Origin: Asparagopsis taxiformis
Lineage: Eukaryota > Rhodophyta > Florideophyceae > Bonnemaisoniales > Bonnemaisoniaceae
Direction of reading: 5' to 3'
Assembly (NCBI GenBank): GCA_030407315.1
Contig: JALQPE010000787.1
Coordinates: 80,112-144,111, forward strand
Length of the DNA stretch: 64,000 nt
Made by a program: the position numbers and the translations under genes. The notes under the pieces were generated by a model. The model was given only the letters and a program-made list of their open reading frames with translations, made no database searches and had not been told where the DNA came from. Below are positions 21,642 through 32,769 of this stretch, piece by piece (the stretch's first letter is position 1; each line of letters begins with the position of its first letter).

Positions 21642-22850
21642 CTAAACTTCCGCCTCTGCAGTAGGCGTTGCCGCCGCCGCAGCTGCTGCTCTGCTTCTAT
21701 ACACAGTGATCAAAGCGATGGCGATAACAATGACCGCAATACCAGCCACAGAGCCGCCGACAATCGCGCCAGTCGACGAGCCTCCAGCATCGTCCTGGCC
21801 TGTTGCGGCGCTTGAAGAACTCGACCCGCCATCAGGATCTGCAATGATCGGCGTTGGTGTAGCATTCAGCGCTGTGTCAACCGCAGTTCCATCTTCATTT
21901 TCTGCAGAAGCGGGGGTCTTGGTCGGAATGGGTGACGGTGTACTATCCTGATTTCCATTCGGTTTGTCATCGCCGTTCGGCGCAACGTCGACAGGCGGCT
22001 TAGTGTCATCGGAGGAACCGGCGTCGGAAGTTTCCAAAAACACCGCGTTCCTGGTAGTAGCTGTCGTGAACTCGGCCCCGACACTCCTCATCCATTCGAC
22101 GTAGCCAGAAATTCGCGTATACCCGCCTGGAATGCCCGGTCGTGCACAGCCGTGTCCAAACGAGACGATGCCGACTTGAACGGGTGTATCGTCGTCAGCA
22201 TAGACAAACAAGGGACCGCCTGAATCACCAAAGCATGTATCACAGTTTCCCGATTCATATCCGGCACAAATGTGAGCATCGGGTGTGATATCCCTTCCGA
22301 GTCTAGCATTAACTTGCATAATGTCCGACTTGCAGGCCTCAGTAGACACGACGGGTAGATCCACCTGCCGTATCAGAAAGTCATTATCCATGTTAGCACC
22401 ATCCTCGTGCGTATAACCGTATCCGACTGTGCGGGCAAACTCACGCGTGGCAGGAATGTCTGGGTTTGCATTGACGGCCATAAAGTTGGACAAAGTTTCG
22501 ACGGGAGATTGCAACTCAACGAGGGCGATGTCATTGAGAAAACGCTGACTTCTCGGGTGAATATGCACAGCCTTAATGGATACGGCCTCGCCATTTGTCG
22601 ACGAGCTTCCTGCAACGTAGGCGTCTGTGGTTGTCGTGACGGCACAATGGGCAGCTGTGACGGCCCATGTCGGGGAGATTAGGGTAGCGGCGCAGCGAAT
22701 GGTCGGGAAGGAGAGGATGTGACGAAAGGTTTCGGGGGCGGGGAATATGCCGCCGATGACGCGCGTCTGCGAGGGGTTTGGGAGCGTGACTGGGCAAGTG
22801 GCGGCGTGGACGGCGGCCAGGAAGAGAAGGGGGAGGAAGTGGAGCAGCAT
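21642..22850 (-). CDS. Membrane-anchored trypsin-like serine protease (S1A)
   Basis: The 402-aa protein has a signal peptide (residues 1-17), a short pro-segment with an activation site R30/VIGG, and an S1 chymotrypsin-fold domain. The catalytic triad is H68 (TAAHC), D107 (NDIAL) and S210 (GDSGGP). Asp204 occupies the S1-pocket position (chymotrypsin 189), predicting cleavage after Arg/Lys. A Pro/Thr/Asp-rich stalk follows (about 265-355), then one transmembrane helix (GAIVGGSVAGIAVIVIAIAL) and a short cytosolic tail. Extracellular or surface proteolysis is inferred from topology. It is the first of three related genes within 10 kb, all with C-terminal anchors. Confidence 0.9.
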   Translation of the reverse strand: MLLHFLPLLFLAAVHAATCPVTLPNPSQTRVIGGIFPAPETFRHILSFPTIRCAATLISPTWAVTAAHCAVTTTTDAYVAGSSSTNGEAVSIKAVHIHPRSQRFLNDIALVELQSPVETLSNFMAVNANPDIPATREFARTVGYGYTHEDGANMDNDFLIRQVDLPVVSTEACKSDIMQVNARLGRDITPDAHICAGYESGNCDTCFGDSGGPLFVYADDDTPVQVGIVSFGHGCARPGIPGGYTRISGYVEWMRSVGAEFTTATTRNAVFLETSDAGSSDDTKPPVDVAPNGDDKPNGNQDSTPSPIPTKTPASAENEDGTAVDTALNATPTPIIADPDGGSSSSSAATGQDDAGGSSTGAIVGGSVAGIAVIVIAIALITVYRSRAAAAAAATPTAEAEV

Positions 22851-23975
22851 CTGGTTGGGTACGGATTGGATGTGGACGGATGGTTTGTGGATGAGGGCGG
22901 TGTGTTATAGCGGGTATGGGAATGGATGTGTATTAATGCAGCATGGGAGGATGGGTGATGCGAGAAAAGCATGTCTCGACATAATGAGAAGGCTCTCGAT
23001 CAGTTGGACGATTACAATCTGGCGGGCGCACCGATACATGATGACATCTGCCCGTCTGTCTGGACGATGTGCTTCCGAACGATATGTCATACCTGTTAGC
23101 ATGAACATGATTCGATGAAGAAATTACCGCGCATTGCTGGCCGGTGCTCTTTCTTCCATCACTGAATTGCGGATGGCCCGACTGAGCTGGAAAGCGGGCA
23201 GCCCAAAAACTTGACAATACCCTTCGTCGGTAAGAGACAATTTATCTCTGTAATTTTCCAGCCAATCGTCGCGCACACGTCCCGACTTACACTATTCTGC
23301 ACACGACGACGCCCCCAATGTGCTCCAATGCGCCATTCCATCCGTTGGCGACCTCCGCGCTTGTTGCTGACCGTACGTCCCGTTATGTACTATCGATGAT
23401 ACACGTGCCGCCCCGCCCCGCCCCGTCGCAACGCGCCGTCCACTCTGGCACTCAGCACCTGCCAAATGGGCGCGACGAAACAGCATCACCTCCTGTTGCC
23501 CACTTGGCGTTGATGTGCCGCCACCGCATTTCTCAATTTTTGCATCGATATCACACAGGAGGCGCCACCCCCCAACGATAACAACAAATCTAATCCGTGC
23601 GTGAGGCGCGCTGTTGAATTTCTGTGCTGCTTGCGACCAAAACTAGTGCATTTTCAAATTTCTGTGCCTTGCGATACGTGTTCAGTGCACTACACTTACA
23701 AACCCCGTTTCACTTGGTCAAGTAGTTCACCCCCAATCGTGTCATGTGCCACCCACAAGAGGACGTCTTGATACCAGGGGAATCGTGTTGTCCTCAAACG
23801 GTGCGATTCTGTATGTTGAGGCTCATGGTTTAAATTTATCCGCGGCTCCGCGTCAAAAGAACAGCCAGAGTTATTTATAGGAGCCGACTTTACTGGGGGA
23901 AGCACAGATATTTTGCCACACACTCTAAACATATCGTCTCAACTTTTGCAAGCCCACAATTTTTAATTAAAAAAT
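22851..23975. other. Intergenic region
   Basis: The stretch between two minus-strand genes has no supported gene. It contains CCGCCCCGCCCC GC-box-like repeats at about 23410-23425. Confidence 0.4.
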
Positions 23976-25250
23976 CTATCTCGGGCTACCAGCCGATTCA
24001 TCATTCTCATCATCAACTCTGGCCGTGTCCTCTGTATCCTGACTTGCCACCTCGCATTCACCTCCTTCCACATCCGCCTGCGAGGATCTACTACGGACAA
24101 TCTGACTCGCTACTCCCGTTGCACTGGCCGCATGAAATTCAACTGCAGATGGCACAGTGAGCACTTGTCCGCCAGCCAAAACGCGAACAACTTTCTGACC
24201 ATCAAACTTGCCCTGCAATTCCAACTCTCCAATCTCCCTGTCCCTGTTAATCTTTTCCCGCTGTTCATCAGTCAATCCAGTTCCGACCTGCACCGCTCTT
24301 CGATACGCTTCGACACCCTCTGCGGTCTTGCCTGTCCGACACAACAGCGCGCCCAAATTCCATAACGCTGTCCCATCATCCGGTTGTTCCTGCAGTAACG
24401 CTCTGCAAGCGTCCTCTTCCCTGGGGTCGCTCACATACTTCAATTCTGCACACAGCATATTCAACAAATCCACCTTTATCTGCCGATGTGCCTCGTCAGC
24501 CGAACGAGCGGCATCTATAGCCATTGTAGCTTCAAGGGCGCTACCCAACATACCAGCATTGAGATAGGCTGCGCCAAGATCGTATCTAAAATAGTTTTCA
24601 TTTGAACTACGTGTCAACACTGCCTCTCTCAGCACGTCCTCCAGCATCTCTGCGGCGCGACGCGGACGTCCCATCTCTCGGAAAGCATTTGCATATGTCG
24701 CGCGCTCACCGAGGGTCGGCTGATAGCCGGGGAGGGCGAAGAGGCAGTCAAAGGCGTGCTGGGAGGCGGCGAAATCACAACCGGTTTGAAAGCGGCGAGC
24801 GGCGACGGTTTGCAGCAATGCGACGTAGGCTTGATAGGGCGGAGAGCCACATGGCGGGGGCTCGGACGGGCGAAGATTGGCGGGTTTAATGGCGCGATTT
24901 TGAGCGAGATGGGTGGGAGATTGTGGTAGAACGACGAGTTGGATGCGTGCGGTGGCATCGTTGTGGGACAAAATAACGGCGTGGCGTTGGTTGAGGGGCG
25001 CGCCTTGCGGGCTGGTGAGCCCGTGGATCGTGACGAGGGAGAGCGGGGGAATTGGACGGGCGCGGCCATGAAGCGGGAGGATGCGGACGAGCGGGCTGGG
25101 GACGCATTTGCGAGCGGTTGGTTTTGTGTCGTTTGCGAGGCGTATTGACAGTAGGTGATGACGGGCTGTGGTTGGCGGATGCATTGGTTGAATCTCCGGA
25201 TCGAAGTGGTCGATGGTGTTGGCTGACGCGCGTCGCGCGTGAAACAACAA
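23976..25250 (-). CDS. Tetratricopeptide-repeat protein of unknown function
   Basis: The 424-aa protein has roughly three to five TPR-like helical pairs in residues 150-330. Examples are YFRYDLGAAYLNAGMLGSAL and TALWNLGALLCRTGKTAEGV. The N-terminal 140 residues are basic, Pro/His-rich and low in acidic residues, which could be an organelle-targeting leader or evidence that translation starts further in; no internal ATG is clearly better. The C-terminus is acidic and Ser/Asp/Glu-rich. TPRs mediate protein-protein contacts, and nothing here identifies a partner. It sits between S1 protease genes without an evident functional link. Confidence 0.6.
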   Translation of the reverse strand: MLFHARRASANTIDHFDPEIQPMHPPTTARHHLLSIRLANDTKPTARKCVPSPLVRILPLHGRARPIPPLSLVTIHGLTSPQGAPLNQRHAVILSHNDATARIQLVVLPQSPTHLAQNRAIKPANLRPSEPPPCGSPPYQAYVALLQTVAARRFQTGCDFAASQHAFDCLFALPGYQPTLGERATYANAFREMGRPRRAAEMLEDVLREAVLTRSSNENYFRYDLGAAYLNAGMLGSALEATMAIDAARSADEAHRQIKVDLLNMLCAELKYVSDPREEDACRALLQEQPDDGTALWNLGALLCRTGKTAEGVEAYRRAVQVGTGLTDEQREKINRDREIGELELQGKFDGQKVVRVLAGGQVLTVPSAVEFHAASATGVASQIVRSRSSQADVEGGECEVASQDTEDTARVDDENDESAGSPR

Positions 25251-26724
25251 ACTTTGGGTGACATGCGATTCGTATTTAACATGGCGATGTGCACGGGAGG
25301 CAGTGCTTGGTAGTTTCCTGTAAGCTGGTTGGTGTGAATGTCAGTTATTTTCACAAGTGCCCTTCTAATTGCGCTTTGTGCAGTTTGTCGATGCACCGTG
25401 GACAAGTGATCTGAGATGGTGTGCTTGTTTCAACACGTCACCATTGATTACGCTTCATGGAGGGTCAATCAGTTGTATTGAAGCCTGCACCCACTTGCTT
25501 TGCTTACACAGTGTTGCACGCTGTCCCGCCAGATGAATTTGTGTGTGGGCGCTTCCCGCCAATCTCGAGTTGACGTGGATTCGATACGGCGGTGGCGCTC
25601 GTCAGTCAGTTGACGAGGTGAAATCGATATGTTCAACCCGAACAGATTGCGCAAGCTCGAGACGGCGCGCACAGCCAGTCGGCTAGCCGGCCAGCCAGCC
25701 GGGCGAGCGAGCGAGCGTGCAGGCTGGAGTGTGCGTGAAAAAAAAATAGATTGAATCATGAGACGGCAATGATGTTTGTGCGTTTTCAACGGCGTGCTAA
25801 ATCACAACGCAAACGCAATTGAGGTTGGACGCATACGACCGCGCTCCATGCGCGTGCGTGCAGTCTCCTGCAGTGCATCGGGTGAATTTCAGCTCGCAAC
25901 GTTGCAGACGACAACGGTGTGTGGCTGGAGAATGTTCAAGTCGGCATACATGCACAATCTCGCGACGGTTTGCAATATGCGTGCGCGAGCAGGTAACACA
26001 TGACACATGCGGGCGGCGTGGCGCGCAGGTGACGACAGAATGGTGCGTAATTTGCGGATTTTTCGGTAATAATTTTGGAGCTCTTACGAAAAGGACGCAG
26101 TGACACGGCCTGCAGCAAACAAACGTGTCAAAAAGCTTGCCGCTTTGGAAACGACTCGCACACAGGTGGAACGGTAACTTTACACGCGCGATGCTTTACT
26201 GCAATGCAGGCGCGCGTGCAACGTGCATATTTCTGACGTGACCGAGCACGAGGCACGCGTGATGTACCATCACTACTGTACGCGCACAGCGTGCGACGCG
26301 CTGTGGCGTCGTCTCTAATTTGATCGCGCAAAGCGCGACCGCACGCACGTACAGTAGGTTACCATCCCGCCGGATTGTCTGTACCGTACTGCACACGACG
26401 CGCTCGGTTGCCTTGGCCCGTAATGAATTGTGTACTATGCACGTAACGCGGCCCGACTAGATCCCACTAATTCAACAACGTGTATGTTACACCATGTCAA
26501 ACCCGCGACTCTTAACCCCAACACGAAACGGCCAGTTCCACCCACGTCCACCGCCGACCCCCGTTCCACCCGTCCTACCCAACTCTGCTGCATCCGTCCG
26601 CCCGACCAACAATCGCCGCTCCGCACCGTCCCATTCTGTACCCCCTGATTCATCATGACATTCATCCCCGCTCGCTTCACGCACCCAAACCACAGCACCC
26701 GATAGTCCGCCGCCACCCGTCGCC
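25251..26724. other. Divergent intergenic region
   Basis: The 1.47-kb region separates the TPR gene (minus) and the two-domain protease (plus). No supported gene. It contains a GC-rich run of GCCGG/CAGC and GAGC tandem units at about 25675-25720 and CG-rich dyads. Confidence 0.4.
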
Positions 26725-29169
26725 ATGACCGCCATCCTTGCCCCATTACTCTTCCTTCTCCTCATTCAACCCATTCACGCCCGCCTCCTCGTCGACACTG
26801 CCGTCTGCCCATGCACTCTCCATCTCTCCATTCCATTCCCATCTCATCTTCCGCCTCGTATATCACTCCACATTGCTTCCCCACACGCCGCTTCCTCCCT
26901 CTTGACCGCAAACAACTTCTCCGCCAGTCCCTCGACGACCACTCCTATCTATCAGGCGACCATTCATGTCCCGCGTCCCGGTCCCCACACTCTCTCCCTC
27001 CGATTGCCCCGTGCCGTCACGAGCCCCACTTTCCGTCTACTCCCCCGTTCCCCGTGTCCCGCCCCGCCTCGCGATCGCCTCTCCGATTCTTATCTCTACA
27101 TCGCGACTCTAACTTCTCCCTCCACCCCGCATCGCTACGCTTGCACCGCGACCCTGCTCTCCCACACATGGCTGCTCACTGCCGCCCATTGTGCCCCGAC
27201 CACTCATTGGTACGTCCGATTTCACGATCCACAGGCATCCGTTCGACAAATCGCACACGTTATATCCCACCCGCGATTTGATCTCGCCCTCATTCAACTC
27301 GTTCATCGTGCACCGTCCAATGTTTTCATCACCGTGAACGATGATCCACTCATTCCCCGCGTCCACACCTCTTCCCGTCTGGCCGCTTACACAGGCATCA
27401 CCCTGGGATCGTCGACAACACCATTGAGACAGCTCAATGTGCCCGTCGTGCATCAGCGTGAATGTTTGTCAAAACATGCACCGATCGACCCGGCAGATGA
27501 TTTTCATTCTGCATTCCACATATGTACTGCCAATTCTTTGCAGCGTTTTTGTGATATCGATGCCAATGTGCAGCATCCAGGCGCACCGTTGGTGCAGTTT
27601 GACACCGACGGGCGCCCATTCCAAATCGGAATTGCATCGATGCCAGTTGGAGCTACATCTCAAATCACATCCCCGCAGTATGTACGTACTTCAGCCTTTG
27701 TACATTGGATGCGCGAAAATGGTGCAGAGTTTTCTGTGACATCGCAGAGACACGCGCCTGTGCTTCGTCAGACGATCGAACGGTGTCCAACGCGTCTACC
27801 GCATGAAGAACCCATTGAACGCCAACTCGACACGCATCCAAGTGCCAATGTATCGCTCACAACGCGCCAAGTCACTCCGCGCATCGTGGGCGGCGACACT
27901 TCGTCCGTTAGAACGCGTCGCTACATGGTGTCGCTCGTTTCGAAACCATCCGCCAATTCTGTCACCGCATGCACTGGCTCGCTGCTCTCGAAACGTTGGG
28001 TGCTCACGGCAGGCCACTGTGCAGTGCAACGCGATTGGGACGTACGAATTGGGAAACCAGCGCTATTTGGGTCCGATTCGGTAATGGCCATTGAGGACGT
28101 GTTCATTCACGAGCTGCTCACACCAGAGAATCGACAATATGACATTGCGTTGGTCAAATTGGCATCTGACGCGCCACCCAACAGCCGATTCGTCCTCGTG
28201 AACGGCAATGCAAACCACCCGAAGGACGAGTCATTTGTGCGAGCTATCGGGTATGGGACGACTGCATTTGGCGAATTCTCATCCAACATCCTGCGCCAAG
28301 TCGACCTGCCAGTGGTGAATGCGGAGCTCTGTTCGCAACGCTACCAATCATTGAACTCATTGATGCAGATCGATGGCAATTATCAAATGTGTGCCGGCTA
28401 CCTCGAGCGCGGCGGCTGCGACAGCTGTCAGGGAGACAGCGGCGGACCTGTGATTCAGTTCAATCCGCAAGGCAAGCCGGTTCAGGTCGCGATCATTTCA
28501 TTTGCACACCAATGCGCTGAGCCTGGCTTTCCCGGAGTTAACACACGTGTATCGGCACATATCAGCTGGATGAGATCAAAAGGGGCGGAATTCATCGTGT
28601 CTCGAAATGCACGCCAGGTATTTGTAAACGAACCTGAGAAGTCTCCAATTGCAGGCGCGAGTCCATTCCCGAGTGTGAGTCCACTTGTGGATATTGCAGC
28701 CTCCACGCCAACCGTTACTGCCTCTGAGACACCAGCGCCGCAGCCGCCGAGACCGCCTGCAGCACCGCCTGGCAGACCGTCGAAATCGCCACGTCCGAGA
28801 CCGAGCTCCACACCGTCGAACCCAAATCTGCAATCGCCCTCGGAACAGAAACCGACACCCACTGCTGAGGTAGATGCCGTGACGGTAACACCGGATGCGG
28901 ACGCTATGGCCGAGCCGGAGAGTAATTCAGATGCTGAGCCGGTGGTTGAAAGTGTAGATGACTCGAGTGGTGGTGCCGCTGCTGATAATAATCAAGTCGA
29001 TTCTGATGATGGTGGTGTCAATGTCACGCCGATCATCATCGCTGTCGGGGTGGCTGGTGGTGCCTTTGTGGTCGTTGCGGTTCTGTTTGCTGTTTCTCAA
29101 TCTCGTAATCGAGCCATTGTTGGGGCGGCCGCCGCTGGTGGTGAAGAGTCAACGTCGGCTGCCGTGTAG
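26725..29169 (+). CDS. Two-domain S1 protease: inactive plus active trypsin-like domains, membrane anchored
   Basis: The 814-aa protein has a signal peptide (1-19) and an N-terminal beta-rich segment. The first S1-like domain (about 120-340) keeps His155 (TAAHC) and Asp186, but the GDSGGP loop reads QHPGAP: the catalytic Ser is Pro285 and the oxyanion-side Asp is His284. It also lacks an IVGG activation site, so it should be a pseudo-protease. The second domain starts R386/IVGG and has H431, D473 and S572 (GDSGGP), with Asp566 at the S1-pocket position, so trypsin-like specificity. A Pro-rich then acidic stalk precedes one transmembrane helix (about 773-795) and a short tail. The inactive domain may bind substrate or regulate, as in clip/masquerade-type proteases; that is inference. 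Confidence 0.9.
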   Translation: MTAILAPLLFLLLIQPIHARLLVDTAVCPCTLHLSIPFPSHLPPRISLHIASPHAASSLLTANNFSASPSTTTPIYQATIHVPRPGPHTLSLRLPRAVTSPTFRLLPRSPCPAPPRDRLSDSYLYIATLTSPSTPHRYACTATLLSHTWLLTAAHCAPTTHWYVRFHDPQASVRQIAHVISHPRFDLALIQLVHRAPSNVFITVNDDPLIPRVHTSSRLAAYTGITLGSSTTPLRQLNVPVVHQRECLSKHAPIDPADDFHSAFHICTANSLQRFCDIDANVQHPGAPLVQFDTDGRPFQIGIASMPVGATSQITSPQYVRTSAFVHWMRENGAEFSVTSQRHAPVLRQTIERCPTRLPHEEPIERQLDTHPSANVSLTTRQVTPRIVGGDTSSVRTRRYMVSLVSKPSANSVTACTGSLLSKRWVLTAGHCAVQRDWDVRIGKPALFGSDSVMAIEDVFIHELLTPENRQYDIALVKLASDAPPNSRFVLVNGNANHPKDESFVRAIGYGTTAFGEFSSNILRQVDLPVVNAELCSQRYQSLNSLMQIDGNYQMCAGYLERGGCDSCQGDSGGPVIQFNPQGKPVQVAIISFAHQCAEPGFPGVNTRVSAHISWMRSKGAEFIVSRNARQVFVNEPEKSPIAGASPFPSVSPLVDIAASTPTVTASETPAPQPPRPPAAPPGRPSKSPRPRPSSTPSNPNLQSPSEQKPTPTAEVDAVTVTPDADAMAEPESNSDAEPVVESVDDSSGGAAADNNQVDSDDGGVNVTPIIIAVGVAGGAFVVVAVLFAVSQSRNRAIVGAAAAGGEESTSAAV

Positions 29170-30340
29170 TATGTGTGTATGTTGTTTTATGTATCAGTGT
29201 TGTATTTCGGTCTGATTTGATGCGGTTTGTCGTTGGCATTGCTTTGATGGCTGAGCTTGTCTATAAATTAGTCTAATGTGAAGATAGTTGGCGGAATGGA
29301 CTGAGGGTGGTGTGGTTTTGTGAGTTGCAAGTTTAGTGTGCGAGTTGGATGCACACTTTAGCGCTGAGTGGCATACGTGACTGTAGCACGCAACATGAAG
29401 GTTACAGATTTTTGTTGCTGGATGGATTGACCCAACATGGACTGTACAAAGCGGTGCAACAGAAACATTGTCGTGGATGCAAAAACGTTTTTAGGGTTGT
29501 TATGTACTACAGTACATACAGTGTATAAAATTTAATCTACATATACTACATAGTATGATCACACCTGGAATACTGTACATTGTGAGCTCAGTATCACTCG
29601 CCGGTCCACAATCGCGCAAGCACCATCACCATCACCAGCGCACAGCAAAGCCACTGACGGCACGTGGAGCAATCATCCGCGAGATACCGACGGACGCGAC
29701 GCGACAAGCGTGCGACATGCAACAAAGTTGTCTGCAGGCGACCCGAGCGGTGTGCGTGGCGGATAGACGCAGACAATGGTGATGGCGACGATCGGCTGGG
29801 GTGGCGAGTCGTGTTGATACAAACGACGGCAGAGGCGTCATCACACGTGGTCTCGCAACATGTGTGACCAAGGCAGGAAAGCACGTGTAGACGTCGCGTT
29901 TGTGGAACGCAAAGGGGTTTGCTTTCGTGTCGGCTACGAGTCGTGGCTTGCAAACCTACGTTGGCCATGACACGTGTCGCGCTGAATTGAAGCCGGGATT
30001 GACGTGTGCGCGATTCGCGCACGCTGGATGGTGGGGACGCACAGGTATGTGCCGGTTGTTTGTAAGTTTTGTGCGATGGATTGGGTAACAAGTATGTATC
30101 CAGATGGATTTCGTTTCGATGTTGGTCGGTGCTGATGCAAATTGGGCGGTACTGTAATGTGATGCGTAAACTAAATTCCCGGATAAGATACATGAGCTAA
30201 AAAAACAAAACATTTATGTGCTGTACATTGTAATCAGTATCTATTCTAATGAGCTTTTCGCGCTCTGCCTTTGCGATCAGTTAGTAAATTGCTAGCAAAG
30301 ATGCCAAATGCTACTGCACCTTGCTCTACTCTCTGTCTAA
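29170..30340. other. Intergenic region between convergent genes
   Basis: The 1.17-kb region lies between the 3' ends of two protease genes. No gene is supported; a short CACCAT repeat lies at about 29620-29636. Confidence 0.4.
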
Positions 30341-31588
30341 TCACAGCTGCGACGAGGACGAAAAGTCGCTCGCATCATCACCACTCGTCTCAACTGCATC
30401 CTCCATGTGTTGCTCCCCAACCCTGCTATCTTCGCTCAACTCAAATTCATCCGATATCTCCATCATCCCATCATCATCATAACTCCCGTCCGAATCTCTC
30501 CGTCTCTCCGATGCGCGTCGCTTGACCACAATCACAATGACGAGCAAAGTGGCACTGACAGCCAGCAGCGCCACAACCGCCACACCAGTAACCAGTGCAA
30601 TTCTCAACATCCGTCCCGATCCGCCCGCCGTCCCACCCGGTTGCACATGCGTCTGTGCCGGCTCATTAGGCGGTGCAAACGCGATATCCAACGGACCGGT
30701 AGTGGTACTACTGCTCTCCCCGATCTCCGTCGTAACAGAAACGCTGTCCTGCGTGTAAACCGGCAGTGTGCTATTCGTTATCGCAAACTGCGCACCCTTG
30801 TCAATCATCCAGTCCACAAACGTAGCAAGACGCAACGAAACGGCTGAAACATGCGCTTGCGCACATCCGTCCTGAAACGAGATAATGCCCAGCTGCACAG
30901 CGTTTCCATCCGCATCGTACTGCACAATCGGTCCGCCACTATCGCCCTTGCAGAACGAACAACCGCCATCATTGTACCCGCTGCACACGTGCAGTCTGGG
31001 CTTGACGTCGACACCGAGCGACTGGTAGCTCAACCAGCAGCGATTCCACTGCACTGTGGGCACATCGACTTGTCGCAGCACGAAATCGGGTTCGTCCTCG
31101 TCCTCGAAACGCTTCCCAAAGCCGATAGCACGCGTGAAAGAGCCGAGCAACGGCAGATGCGGGTTGGTATTCACGAGCACAAAACTGGCCCACGGCGGGG
31201 CATCCTCTGCAAGTTGCACGAGCGCGATATCGACATCGAAACCGGCCAGCGTGTCCGAGTAGCGCTCGTGGGTGTGCACGTGCGCGATGCGTGTCGCAAC
31301 GCCCTGCAGTGCATTTGCGGTGCCGATACGCACCTCCCAGTCGGGGCGCACGTGGCAATGCGCGGCGGTGAGCACCCAGCGCGTCGAGAGTAACGAGCCG
31401 GAGCACGAGAAAATGTGGCTGGTGACCGATACCATGTAGGTGTGCGCGTTGCGTTTGGAGATGTCGCCGCCGGAGATGCGCGCGTCGAAATCGTCCTGCA
31501 GCACGACGGGGCATGTGGCGGAGCGCGCGTGCTGCAATGGGTGCGAGATGACGAGGGGTAGAAGGAGCAGTAGCGGGATGATCGTCAT
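30341..31588 (-). CDS. Membrane-anchored S1 serine protease with chymotrypsin-type pocket
   Basis: The 415-aa protein begins at an ATG (31588) that gives a clean signal peptide (MTIIPLLLLLPLVIS); an ATG 33 nt upstream would bury it behind a charged extension. The activation site is R37/ISGG. The triad is H77 (TAAHC), D120 (VDIAL) and S217 (GDSGGP). Unlike its two neighbours, the S1-pocket residue (position 189) is Ser211, which predicts chymotrypsin-like rather than trypsin-like specificity. A stalk precedes one transmembrane helix (LRIALVTGVAVVALLAVSAT). The cytosolic tail of about 65 residues is unusually long and very acidic (DDDG, DEFELSED, SGDDASD), suggesting intracellular contacts. It is convergent with the two-domain protease gene. 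Confidence 0.9.
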   Translation of the reverse strand: MTIIPLLLLLPLVISHPLQHARSATCPVVLQDDFDARISGGDISKRNAHTYMVSVTSHIFSCSGSLLSTRWVLTAAHCHVRPDWEVRIGTANALQGVATRIAHVHTHERYSDTLAGFDVDIALVQLAEDAPPWASFVLVNTNPHLPLLGSFTRAIGFGKRFEDEDEPDFVLRQVDVPTVQWNRCWLSYQSLGVDVKPRLHVCSGYNDGGCSFCKGDSGGPIVQYDADGNAVQLGIISFQDGCAQAHVSAVSLRLATFVDWMIDKGAQFAITNSTLPVYTQDSVSVTTEIGESSSTTTGPLDIAFAPPNEPAQTHVQPGGTAGGSGRMLRIALVTGVAVVALLAVSATLLVIVIVVKRRASERRRDSDGSYDDDGMMEISDEFELSEDSRVGEQHMEDAVETSGDDASDFSSSSQL

Positions 31589-32696
31589 GATGCGGCTATG
31601 TTGATCGCGGACGGGGCACACGCCGTGCGGCGATGCGTATCGTGCCGGTTGCAGCTAGTGAAGATGATGCTCGACATGGATTGGTGTGTGCGGTGGAGGC
31701 GAGTTGAATCGTGTTGCCAGATTGGTGTTGTGTATTTTATGTGTGCGCGCCGAGTTTCTGCGCTGTGAATGGTTGGTTGCGTATGTATGTCGCGTCTTTA
31801 TTGGCGCTTGAGATGCTTGATGACTGACTGGCTTACCGTACGTAACGTGTTGGATGGGTGCGGATGTCACGTTTTGTGGCGTTTCAAAATTCGCGCCTCT
31901 ATGTAACACAATGGGACACTTCATAACTATCAGTAATTCCACCTTTAACAAAATTGAAACGGAGCGGAGGACTCGGCGCTGTTGTGTCATACATTTCGAG
32001 TATTCAGCGACTTGATGCCATTGTTGCCTACCTTCCGTGATTGTCACACTTTTTTCGCGTGGACGCGCCGCCGCAATCGCAGACAGCAATCATCTCTTCT
32101 ACTGTACATGCCGACGCACGACAACAAGGAAACTACTTCGAGGCAACCCAGAAAGCGGCCTCCACAGCTGCACGGTCCCCGCTGAATTTGGTGAATCATG
32201 TTCCAATCACTCGGTTCCTCTTGTTCTACCTGCGCTTGCAGCAGGGAGAGAAGAGCTCGGATCGCATCCATCCATTTCATCGTGCGCAGCAAGCGCATGC
32301 GAGATGCTCGGTCGCTCGTCTATTTTATGCGGCGCCTACTCCCTGCGATATCTTGTCCGATTTCTCATGACATTTCGTTCGGGTGCCTTTTCGCTTGGGC
32401 GTGACTGACAACCTGTCGATCGAACAACTTTTTTTTACCAAGGTAGTAACCTTGCGAAATTAAACAAGACCCTCGTGCAAGGTGATTGCCCTATGTGCCA
32501 TGCTGGAGGCGTTTTCTTTGACCCATTCATGTTGATAGGATGGATGGCCCTTTGTCTTTTTGTTCAGGTTCTATTGTATGATAGCCTGTACTGTGACTTT
32601 TTGATTGGAAAATCTGGGATGTCTCGAGAATTTGCATGCTACACAAAACGCTGTGTATAGAAACACTCACTGCACCCCCATTCAGCAGAACTGCAA
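31589..32696. other. Intergenic region
   Basis: About 1.1 kb between the last host protein gene and the first tRNA, with no supported gene. It marks the transition to repeat-rich DNA. Confidence 0.4.
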
Positions 32697-32769
32697 GGGT
32701 CTGTAGCTCAATTGGTAGAGTGCTCGCTTAGCATGCGAGAGGTACCGGGATCGAAGCCCGGCAGATCCA
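32697..32769 (+). tRNA. tRNA-Ala (AGC)
   Basis: The 73-nt cloverleaf has acceptor GGGTCTG paired with CAGATCC, including the G3-U70 wobble that identifies tRNA-Ala. The A-box is TAGCTCAATTGG, the anticodon loop TTAGCAT has anticodon AGC, and the B-box region is GGGATCGAAGCCC. No intron, and CCA is not encoded. Confidence 0.95.

Noticed and set aside
24629..25405. 258-codon open frame overlapping the TPR gene on the same strand
   Set aside because: It is a Ser/Pro-rich alternative frame over the TPR gene; the TPR frame has recognisable helical repeats.
29594..30193. 199-codon open frame on the minus strand between protease genes
   Set aside because: Cys/His/Arg/Ser-rich random-looking translation with no family features; several overlapping alternatives exist on both strands.
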